Assembly (NCBI GenBank): GCA_021324635.1
Contig: JAJPIS010000119.1
Coordinates: forward strand, 1 to 42,134
DNA length: 42,134 bases
Reading direction: 5' to 3'
Source of the DNA: Gemmatimonadota bacterium
GTDB lineage: Bacteria > Gemmatimonadota > Gemmatimonadetes > Gemmatimonadales > Gemmatimonadaceae
The notes under the pieces were generated by a model. It did no database searches. It was not told the DNA's origin and worked only from the letters and a program-made list of their open reading frames with translations. Positions 35,854 through 42,134 of the stretch are shown here, piece after piece. Each line of letters opens with the position of its first letter. The first letter of the stretch is position 1. A program made the translations under genes and the position numbers.

Positions 35854-37188
35854 ATGGCCGATCACCACTCCCGGCGCCGAGGTATCCTGGATCCGGTCTG
35901 GCTACTCGCACTCGGCTTCGGCCTGTGCGCACTGGCGGTGCACACGGCCGCGAGCTACGAGCTCGGCCGAACGGGCGTGCTCCACGAATGGGATGTGCTC
36001 TTCAATGCGGACCCGACCGTGTACACGACGAGCTTCACGACGGGCGAAAACACCTACCTCTGGGGGGGCCGCAGCTTCGTCCATCCCAACGTCAGCAACG
36101 TCATCTACCCGGCGGTTCGAGCAGTGGCCGCTGCGCTGCACGCCGTGCGTCCGGGGGCACCGGTCGACATACTCCGGCGTCGGGTCGCCTACCTGGTGTG
36201 TCCCCTCGCCTCCGCCGCGACGATCGCCACGCTCTTCGTGCTCTTTGTCGAGCTGGACCTGGGCATCGCCGGTGCCTCGCTCCTGGCCCTCCTGTATCTG
36301 GCGAGCTTCTCCGCCCTCGTCTTCGGCAGCATCCCCGAGTCCTACTGCCTGAGCGCGCTCGCCTTCGCCATCCTGTTCCTCGTCGCGACCCGCGCCGCCC
36401 GCGTCCTCGGCACGGCGCCAGAGCTGCATGATGCACCTCCACCGGCGCGGTGGCCCGTCTGGGTGGCGATCGGGACGGTCGCCAGCAGCATCACGATCAG
36501 CAACATCGTCCCATTCGCCTGCGTCGCGTTCGTGGTCCGCGGGCTCCGCGCGTCGCTCCGCGGAGCGCTCGGCTGGTCGACCGCGGTGTCGGCCGCCGCG
36601 CTCGCCATCACGGCAGCCGGATACGGCGTCGGAGCGCTCGCCGTCCGCGACGCACCGCCGTTCAGGCCCGGCGTCACGGGACAGGTCCGCGAGGAGCACC
36701 CCTTCGACGCCGAGACCTGGCTGGTCGGGTTCCCGGCCGCGCTGGCGAACACCGTGATCCCGCCGGCGCCACTCAAGGTGCCGGCCGACCCGGCGCTGCA
36801 TCAGGCGATGCCGTTCAGCCTCACGTTCCACGCGCGGGTCGACGAGCTACCCGGGCAGTGGTGGCGGGCGCTGCTCACCGTCGCCCTCCTGGCAGTCGCC
36901 CTCGTCCGGGTCCGGTTCCTCGCCCGCTGGCAGCAGGCGGTGATCGCCGCCGCGGTGCTCGTGATCGCCTTCAACTGGGTGTTGCACACGTTCTATGGGT
37001 CCGAGCTCTTCCTGTACTCGCAGCACTGGGTCGTCCCCCTCTTCGTCGTCTTCGCCGCCCTGGTCGGCGAGGCGGGACGTACGACGCGAGTCGCCCGGAC
37101 ACTCGCGGCCGCGCTCGTCGTGATCGCGACCTGGAATTCGGTGCACGTCTGGGGGCGGGTCATCCGACTGCTGAGCGGGCCCACCTGA
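35854..37188 (+). CDS. Polytopic membrane protein, GT-C glycosyltransferase-like
   Basis: 444 residues with about 10 helices. A first helix at 16-35 is followed by a long extracytoplasmic loop with acidic and aromatic residues (HEWDVLFNADPTVYTT, then GGRSFVHPNVSNVIYP). Further helices and FGSIPESYCLSALAFAILFL follow. A periplasmic acidic loop after helix 1 and a chain of helices are the plan of GT-C enzymes that move sugars from lipid carriers, but no clear catalytic DxD is seen and I assign no family. It ends 186 bases before the next gene. Confidence 0.7.
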   Translation: MADHHSRRRGILDPVWLLALGFGLCALAVHTAASYELGRTGVLHEWDVLFNADPTVYTTSFTTGENTYLWGGRSFVHPNVSNVIYPAVRAVAAALHAVRPGAPVDILRRRVAYLVCPLASAATIATLFVLFVELDLGIAGASLLALLYLASFSALVFGSIPESYCLSALAFAILFLVATRAARVLGTAPELHDAPPPARWPVWVAIGTVASSITISNIVPFACVAFVVRGLRASLRGALGWSTAVSAAALAITAAGYGVGALAVRDAPPFRPGVTGQVREEHPFDAETWLVGFPAALANTVIPPAPLKVPADPALHQAMPFSLTFHARVDELPGQWWRALLTVALLAVALVRVRFLARWQQAVIAAAVLVIAFNWVLHTFYGSELFLYSQHWVVPLFVVFAALVGEAGRTTRVARTLAAALVVIATWNSVHVWGRVIRLLSGPT

Positions 37189-37374
37189 GCCGGTGCCCGC
37201 GACGGATCGACGCCACATCTGCGCAGACGCGCGTCACTTCCGCGTGGCGGCGCGTCACGTCGGCGCCGCTCACGGCGGATCACGCAACTGGTCTAGCCCA
37301 CATACATGGAACTGGATCTACCCGCCTCGTCGGCGCGGCGCATCCTTGCGCCATACTCTGACGAGGAGGTTCGT
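37189..37374. promoter_or_regulatory. Spacer with a 21-base-spaced direct repeat and a clear ribosome-binding site
   Basis: GCGCGTCAC occurs at 37229-37237 and again at 37250-37258, so the copies are 21 bases apart, two turns of the helix, on the same face of DNA. This is a plausible site for a dimeric regulator of the lipoprotein gene that follows. GAGGAGG at 37363-37369 is the ribosome-binding site for the GTG at 37375. An in-frame ATG at 37306 has no such site. No -35/-10 pair could be assigned. Confidence 0.4.
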
Positions 37375-38181
37375 GTGCGATCAACTCTGTATGGCAGTCT
37401 GTGCGGCGCGCTCGTGCTCGTGATGGCGTGTGATGGGACCCACCCGACAGCGCCGATGACGGCGGGCGGCGCCAGCGGCGCCGTCCGCGGCGACGTCATG
37501 GGCGACGACGGCGCCCGCTCGGTCGCGTTCGCGCCCTCGGCGCACCCGTTCGGCCACAGCATGATCCACTGGAGTCAGAACTGGTGGCGCTGGGCCTACA
37601 GCGTGCCGGCGAGCGTGAATCCGCTGGTCGACGGGGGGCTGCCGCAGGACTGCGTGAACGGCCAGCACGGGCGCGTGTGGTACCTGCCGGTGCTCGTCGC
37701 GCCAGCGACGTCGGGCAGCCGGAACTGCACGATCCCGAACGGGAAGGCGCTGGTCGTGAATGTGTCCGGCGTGCTCAACGATTTCCCCTGCCCCGACCCG
37801 ACCTTCCACCCGGCGCCCGGCCAGTCCCTGTATGCGTTCCTGATCGCGGGCGCGGCGCCGATCGTCAACGCGGCGTTCAATCTCCAGCTCTCGGTCGATG
37901 GTCAGGCGGTGCCCGACGTGGTCGCATACCGCTTCACGTCGAAGCACCTGTTCTCGATCACGGGCGATCCCTCACTGCAGTCCGTGCTCGATCCGTGCAT
38001 CACGGGCACACCGCAGCCCGCGATCTCGGATGGCTATACCGTCATGCTCAAGCCGCTCTCGCCGGGCCAGCACGTGGTGACGTGGTCGGCGCAGGACCCG
38101 ATGGGGACGACGACCGATACGTTCAACCTCACGGTCCGCCGCGACGACGACCAGGACGACGGGATCGACGACAGCCACTGA
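37375..38181 (+). CDS. Putative lipoprotein with WSQNWWRWAYSVP motif, unknown function
   Basis: 268 residues. The signal ends at lipobox VMAC with Cys19. The mature protein opens with a striking aromatic motif (HWSQNWWRWAYSVPASVNPL), then QDCVNGQHGRVWYLPVL, SRNCTIPNGKALVVNVSG and FPCPDPTF. I recall uncharacterised secreted proteins with the same W-x-Q-x-W-W-x-W-A...C...GQ-x-G-x-V-W-x-L layout, so this is likely a real family without known function. Several cysteines could form disulfides. The acidic tail is DDDQDDGIDDSH. GTG 37375 is chosen for its ribosome-binding site. Confidence 0.75.
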   Translation: MRSTLYGSLCGALVLVMACDGTHPTAPMTAGGASGAVRGDVMGDDGARSVAFAPSAHPFGHSMIHWSQNWWRWAYSVPASVNPLVDGGLPQDCVNGQHGRVWYLPVLVAPATSGSRNCTIPNGKALVVNVSGVLNDFPCPDPTFHPAPGQSLYAFLIAGAAPIVNAAFNLQLSVDGQAVPDVVAYRFTSKHLFSITGDPSLQSVLDPCITGTPQPAISDGYTVMLKPLSPGQHVVTWSAQDPMGTTTDTFNLTVRRDDDQDDGIDDSH

Positions 38182-38218
38182 GCCGTCGCGTCAGTGGCGG
38201 TTGACGGTCAGCGATAGA

Positions 38219-39763
38219 TCAGCGGAACAGGAGTCGGCGGCCGGCAGGGTCCGCGCGGGGAATCGTCCCCCCGCGGCCCTGCCGGCTCCGTCGCAGCTGC
38301 CGGAGCGCGAGCGCCATGCGCCGCGCAGCGTCGGTCAGCTCGCGCTCGTCGTGGAAGCTGAAGCCGAGCCGGGTGTAGGGCACGACCGCATCGGCAAAAT
38401 CGTATGGCCGACCACCCCGGAACACGACGCCGAGCGCGGCCGCCCGCTCGGACCACTCATCGATGTCGATGTCCGGCGCGACCCGCGCCCAGAGAGCCAT
38501 CCCCCGTGCCGGCACGGTGAACTCGAGCGCGTCGCCCAGCTCGTGCCGGAGCGCGTCGACGAGCGCGTCCCGTCGGGCGTGATAGGCGCGGCGCATCCGC
38601 CGCACGTGGCGCCCGAGCTCGCCGGTCTCGAACAGCTCGGCCACCATGCACTCCACTGCCAGATCGCCCTGAAGATCACTCGCGTAGCGTAGGCTGGCGA
38701 GTCGTTCGATCACGGCGAGCGGCGCAGCGACGAACCCGACGCGCAGCCCAGGCGCGAGGATCTTCGACAGGGTGCCGACGTAGATCACGACACCCGCCGG
38801 ATCGCTGCTCGCGAGTGGGAAGACGGGTCGACCCTCGTACCGGAACTCGTGGTCGTAGTCGTCCTCGACGATCGCGATGCGGTGGCGGCTCGCGAGCGCG
38901 AGGAGCGCATCGCGCCGCGCATCGGAGAGGGCGACTGTCGTGGGGAACTGGGTGTGGGGCGTCATGTAGACCGCCCGCACACGTTGACGCGCGACCAGCC
39001 GCTCGAGCACATCGACGCACAGCCCGTCCGCATCGACGGGGATCGGGAGCAGCTCGGCCCCCGCCTGGCGGAACGCGTTCCACGTGGCCCGTTGGCCGAG
39101 CGCCTCGACGGCGACGGCGTCACCGGGCTCCACGAGCGCCCGGGCCGTGAGGTCCAGCGCCATCTGGCTCCCGCGGGTGATCATGACGGCGTCGGGCGGG
39201 GCGGCGATGCCGCGGGCGGCACCGAGCATGGCCGCGATCGCGGTCCGCAAGCGCACGTGCCCCCGGGAGTCGCCGTAGGTGAGCAGCTCGGTTCCGGCGC
39301 GCGTCAGGACGCGGCGGTACCCGCGCACGATCTCGGCGGTCGGCAGGAGCCGGACATCGGGGATGGCGCGCGCCAGCAGCAGTCGGTCGGGGCGGTAGGC
39401 CGGCGGCCGGTCGTTGGGGAGCGGCGCGCCGACGGGGTATCCGGGCAGCCTCGCCAGCACGCCGGAGCGGGCATCACTCGCCGCTCGGCCCCGGATCGGC
39501 AGATCGTCGGCGACGAAGGTGCCCCCGGCCCGCTCCGGGGTCACCCATCCCTCGACGGCCAACTCGGTGTAGGCCGCGAGTACGGTGTTTCGGTGCACGC
39601 CCAGTGACTGGGCGAGTGTCCGGCTCCCCGGTAACGCGTCGCCCGAGCGCAGCCGTCCCCGCCGGATGTCGCCTACCACTGCATGGGCAATCTGGAGGTA
39701 GAGGGGAAGCGTGCTCTTGTGATCGAGCGCGACAGTCAGCTCTGGGTTCCGGGTGCGCGACAC
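38219..39763 (-). CDS. MocR-family (GntR plus aminotransferase) transcriptional regulator
   Basis: 514 residues. The N-terminal winged helix-turn-helix (about 15-85) has LPLYLQIAHAVVGDIRRGRL, PGSRTLAQSLGVHRNTV and EGWVTPERAGGTFV. The rest is a fold-type I aminotransferase domain with cofactor residues Asp302/Asp304 region (DDYDHEF) and the pyridoxal-phosphate lysine Lys334 in GTLSKILAPGLRVG. Such proteins regulate nearby genes in response to PLP or amino-acid-derived ligands. The start is a GTG at 39763. The much longer in-frame reading to 40399 crosses the neighbouring lipoprotein gene and is rejected. The pdxST-type target is absent here. Confidence 0.88.
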   Translation of the reverse strand: MSRTRNPELTVALDHKSTLPLYLQIAHAVVGDIRRGRLRSGDALPGSRTLAQSLGVHRNTVLAAYTELAVEGWVTPERAGGTFVADDLPIRGRAASDARSGVLARLPGYPVGAPLPNDRPPAYRPDRLLLARAIPDVRLLPTAEIVRGYRRVLTRAGTELLTYGDSRGHVRLRTAIAAMLGAARGIAAPPDAVMITRGSQMALDLTARALVEPGDAVAVEALGQRATWNAFRQAGAELLPIPVDADGLCVDVLERLVARQRVRAVYMTPHTQFPTTVALSDARRDALLALASRHRIAIVEDDYDHEFRYEGRPVFPLASSDPAGVVIYVGTLSKILAPGLRVGFVAAPLAVIERLASLRYASDLQGDLAVECMVAELFETGELGRHVRRMRRAYHARRDALVDALRHELGDALEFTVPARGMALWARVAPDIDIDEWSERAAALGVVFRGGRPYDFADAVVPYTRLGFSFHDERELTDAARRMALALRQLRRSRQGRGGTIPRADPAGRRLLFR

Positions 39764-39825
39764 GGGTGCGTGTGGGTAAGGCCAGTGCGACGGGCGGAGC
39801 GCGGGACCCGGCGAGGACCGGGCAA

Positions 39826-40416
39826 TCAGCCGGACGACTGGAGCCGAGGGATCGCCGCCCGGGCGACGGTCAGTTCGGCAGCCTCGACGTCGTGCTGGTG
39901 GGTCGGGGTGTCGACGCTCTTCAGCACATTGATCGTGAGCGACTGCCCACCGACGTGCACGTCCAGGTCGTCGAGGAGAAAATAGGCGTCGGCTCCGAGG
40001 TCGGTGACGGGACGCAGCTCCCGCGCGTGGAGCTTCTTCCCGGCGTCCCAGACGGACGGCCCTTCCGGGACGAGGGCCAGGTGGACGGAGTACGGGAGCA
40101 CGCCGCCGTGGACCTGGAGGGTCCGGTAGTCGCAGATCGAGACGCTCCCGAGGGTGCTCCGCTGCGGATCGCCGACCGGCTCGCCGAGCATTCCCTGGGC
40201 CTCGTCCTTGGTGATCAGCGCGCAGGGGTCGGCGGCCGCCGAGGCAGCCGCGGCAGGCGCCGCGCGCTGTCCGGTCCCGCCCGCCGGCGGGGCGCTGCTG
40301 TCCGGCCCGCGCGAGGGTGTCCCCGCACCACGGCCGCCCCCGCCCGCCCCACTGCACGCCGCAAGGCCGGCGAGGGCGCCGGCCAGGATCACGCGCCACC
40401 TCACGCTGCGCGTCAC
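39826..40416 (-). CDS. Putative lipoprotein, DUF3558-like
   Basis: 196 residues. The signal ends at lipobox LAAC with Cys21, followed by a Gly/Ala/Pro/Ser-rich spacer (about 22-58). A compact domain begins at DPCALITKDEAQGMLGEPVGDPQ and includes SICDYR, resembling DUF3558-type lipoproteins. A Cys pair (CALI, CDYR) may form a disulfide. The GTG at 40416 overlaps the peptidase stop (GTGA), so it is coupled to the DmpA-like gene. The longer reading to 41268 lies inside that gene. Confidence 0.75.
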   Translation of the reverse strand: MTRSVRWRVILAGALAGLAACSGAGGGGRGAGTPSRGPDSSAPPAGGTGQRAAPAAAASAAADPCALITKDEAQGMLGEPVGDPQRSTLGSVSICDYRTLQVHGGVLPYSVHLALVPEGPSVWDAGKKLHARELRPVTDLGADAYFLLDDLDVHVGGQSLTINVLKSVDTPTHQHDVEAAELTVARAAIPRLQSSG

Positions 40417-41714
40417 CGGCCTGCGCGCGGCGCTGGCGCCTCCAGCGGCTGCCCGAATTTCGCGAAGATCCCGTGCAGCCGGTCCACCGGCAGGCCGTAC
40501 ATGCGCCGGTAGTCGGCCCCGGTCATTGCCTCGCCCGCGAGCAGCCCGTTGGTGATCGCCGCCTCGATCGCCTGCGAGGTCGCGATGAAGAGGGGAGCGA
40601 TCCGGCTGTTGGCCACGAACCGGGCCGACGGCATCGAGTCGCTCGCCGCACCCGGGTTCCCTGTCGAGAAGCCGATGAAGATGTCGCCGTCGCCATTGCC
40701 CGCGACGGTCCCTTCCCGTCCCATCCCCGCCGGCAGGCGTTTGAGCATCCGCTCGAGCTGATGCGGCAGCAGCGGCGCGTCGGTCGCGACGACGATGATC
40801 ATCGATCCCTGCCCTTCCTCCATGATCCCGGCCTCGCGCGACCCACCGAACGGGAGGGCCATGGCCGTCTTCTCGCCCGGCACCTCGAACCCCGGGCACC
40901 GGTGTCCGAAGCGAAGGTGGATGGCGGTGTCGCGCGACGCGGTACACGGAAGGAGCGTGTCCGCCAGCTCGCGCCCGACCGGGACGCCGCCGATCCGGAG
41001 CTCGCGGCGCACCCCCGTGTTGCACTGGACGAGGACGCCGACCGTGTAGCCGCCCTGGTTCGCGGGGAGCCGGCGAGACGCGGTCCCGGTGCTTCCCTTG
41101 AAACCGAAACACGTCATGCCGGTCCCGCCGCCCACGTTGCCCTCGGCCGGTACGACTCCGCCGCGGGCGCTGTCGATCGCCTCGTATACGGTCTCGTAGG
41201 TGACGTGAAACCCGTTGATATCGTTCATGAAGCCGTCGTATGTCTCGGCGGCCACCGGGAGCTGCCACGGCTGAATCATGTGGTGCTCCGGTCGGGTTTC
41301 CCAGCGGATGATCGCGTCCCGCACGACACCGACGCTGTGGGTGTTGGTGATGCCGATCGGCCCCTCGAGGAAACCTCCCTCACGGATCCAAGTCGTGCCG
41401 GTCATCTCGCCGTTGCCGTTGTAGGCGTACCAATTGGCGAACACGGGGTCCATGTTGTCGCGGCCCCGCGGGAAGACCATGGTCACGCCGGTCCGCACCG
41501 GGCCGCGGCCGGGCACGAGCTTTCCTTCGCCACTGATGAGCGTTCGATAGCCCACCTCGACGCCCTTCACGTCGGTGATGGCGTCGAGCGGCCCGGGCTC
41601 GCCGCCGATGCGCTCGGCGAGCCCCAGGTCACGCTCCCGCGGCCGGTGTTGCTGCTGCGCCGCGGCGGTGGAGGCTGCGACGACCATCAGGCAGCCGATG
41701 ACCCGACGCCGCAT
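40413..41714 (-). CDS. P1-family (S58) peptidase, DmpA/BapA-like aminopeptidase
   Basis: 433 residues. A signal peptide (about 1-19, VIGCLMVVAASTAAAQ) suggests export. The S58 self-cleaving fold has NVGGGTGMTCFGFKGSTGTASR and the predicted processing site before the nucleophile Ser304 in GQGSMIIVVATDAPLLPHQL, where DmpA cuts between Gly and Ser. The family removes N-terminal residues from peptides, some including beta- or D-amino acids. The ATG at 41714 is 6 bases after the preceding stop. Its substrate is unknown; export and the coupled lipoprotein suggest an envelope role. Confidence 0.9.
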   Translation of the reverse strand: MRRRVIGCLMVVAASTAAAQQQHRPRERDLGLAERIGGEPGPLDAITDVKGVEVGYRTLISGEGKLVPGRGPVRTGVTMVFPRGRDNMDPVFANWYAYNGNGEMTGTTWIREGGFLEGPIGITNTHSVGVVRDAIIRWETRPEHHMIQPWQLPVAAETYDGFMNDINGFHVTYETVYEAIDSARGGVVPAEGNVGGGTGMTCFGFKGSTGTASRRLPANQGGYTVGVLVQCNTGVRRELRIGGVPVGRELADTLLPCTASRDTAIHLRFGHRCPGFEVPGEKTAMALPFGGSREAGIMEEGQGSMIIVVATDAPLLPHQLERMLKRLPAGMGREGTVAGNGDGDIFIGFSTGNPGAASDSMPSARFVANSRIAPLFIATSQAIEAAITNGLLAGEAMTGADYRRMYGLPVDRLHGIFAKFGQPLEAPAPRAGR

Positions 41715-41720
41715 GGCCGC

Positions 41721-42134
41721 TTACCGGGCGGCGACGGCGGTCGTTGCCAGGTCCCGTACCGTGCTCGCGAGCTTCGTCAGCCTGGCCGGGTCGCGGGTCG
41801 CGGTGACGTCGTGTTCGAGCTGGCCCGTGAGCTGGGCCAGCATCTCCTGCTGCGCGGGACCGGAGGCGCGTTCCGCCCGCCGCAGTGCCAGGCGGATGCT
41901 CGCGATCCGCGCCGCCGGCAGGCTCCCCGCGCGCTCCAACTGGTCGACATACGCACCGGCGAGCGAGTAGGTGGCCGGCCAGACGAACTGCTGCTGGTCC
42001 TGCACGTTGTACTCGGGGAACTTGACCGACTTGGCGGCGTTGATCTCGTTCTGCGAGAGCAGGCCGCTGGGCGTGAGCTCCCAGATGTCGAGCCCGCGGG
42101 CGATCTCCGACCCGACGATCACTCCGTTGTACCA
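41721..42134 (-). CDS. C-terminal part of an LVIVD-like repeat protein (truncated by the window)
   Basis: The reading frame is open to the end of the window, so only about the last 137 codons are seen and the start lies beyond 42134. The visible part begins WYNGVIVGSEIARGLDIWEL and LTPSGLLSQNEINAAKSV, which resemble the closing strands of LVIVD-repeat beta-propeller proteins. An Ala/Arg/Glu-rich helical tail follows (LTGQLEHDVTATRDPARLTK). It is probably the first gene of the set with the peptidase and the DUF3558-like lipoprotein, with 6 bases between it and the peptidase. Confidence 0.6.
   Translation of the reverse strand, partial: WYNGVIVGSEIARGLDIWELTPSGLLSQNEINAAKSVKFPEYNVQDQQQFVWPATYSLAGAYVDQLERAGSLPAARIASIRLALRRAERASGPAQQEMLAQLTGQLEHDVTATRDPARLTKLASTVRDLATTAVAAR

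Noticed and set aside
38182-38218. Bidirectional terminator between converging genes
   Set aside because: Only a weak five-base stem (CGTCA/TGACG) is present, with no T tract, so no terminator is called.

Overview
The window is about 42 kb of uniformly GC-rich DNA (roughly 70% by eye) and is almost fully coding. It reads as an ordinary chromosomal segment of a free-living, diderm, high-GC bacterium. Gene content fits Gemmatimonadota best: GTG starts at four-base GTGA overlaps, several lipoproteins, TonB/ExbB/ExbD, a K+-independent-type pyrophosphatase, an E1-alpha/E1-beta/E2 cluster, and an LVIVD-like protein. That placement is inference from gene content, not from a marker gene. I see no rRNA, tRNA, CRISPR array, transposase or phage gene.

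Layout. (1) 1-406 has no gene. It holds two tandem copies of a palindromic repeat, and a third, shortened and inverted copy lies at 20142-20219. (2) 407-13666, minus strand, is a tightly packed run of 17 genes. In transcription order: CDP-alcohol phosphatidyltransferase, inositol-phosphate synthase, a lipoprotein, a small unknown, 2-oxoacid dehydrogenase E1-alpha and E1-beta, a small membrane protein, E2, two small unknowns, a PHP phosphoesterase, an SDR protein with an altered active site, a Cys-motif Rossmann protein, thioredoxin reductase, an MBL hydrolase, a DUF4149 membrane protein and an aspartase/fumarase-family lyase. (3) 13791-20149 is a putative cell-wall sugar salvage region: NamZ-type exo-muramidase (minus), then on the plus strand a sodium symporter, an A-type Fe-S carrier, a second sodium symporter and a BadF-type amino-sugar kinase. 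(4) 20219-25486, minus, is a three-gene set of two amino-acid permeases flanking a membrane pyrophosphatase. (5) 25713-29188, minus, is a Ton energy-transduction operon with two TonB-like proteins and two ExbD proteins. (6) 29326-34699, minus, carries two complete two-component systems. The upstream one is NtrB/NtrC-like, and both partners have His/Gly/Pro-rich tails. (7) 34866-42134 is mixed: a FluC fluoride channel, three lipoproteins, a polytopic membrane protein, a MocR regulator, a DmpA-type peptidase and a truncated LVIVD-like gene.

How the parts may work together. The first two genes of the long minus run could make inositol-1-phosphate and attach it to CDP-diacylglycerol, giving a phosphoinositide membrane lipid. 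NamZ, the symporters and the kinase could free, import and phosphorylate MurNAc or GlcNAc. The pyrophosphatase could build an ion gradient next to solute-coupled permeases. The Ton genes would energise outer-membrane receptors that are not in this window.

The observations most worth a second look are the repeat family, whose hairpin arms differ between copies yet remain perfectly self-complementary; the inositol-lipid gene pair; the muropeptide-sugar cluster; the NtrC-like regulator lacking the canonical GAFTGA loop and carrying an in-frame hexanucleotide repeat; and the SDR protein lacking catalytic Ser and Tyr beside a Rossmann protein with a C-x3-C-x5-C motif.
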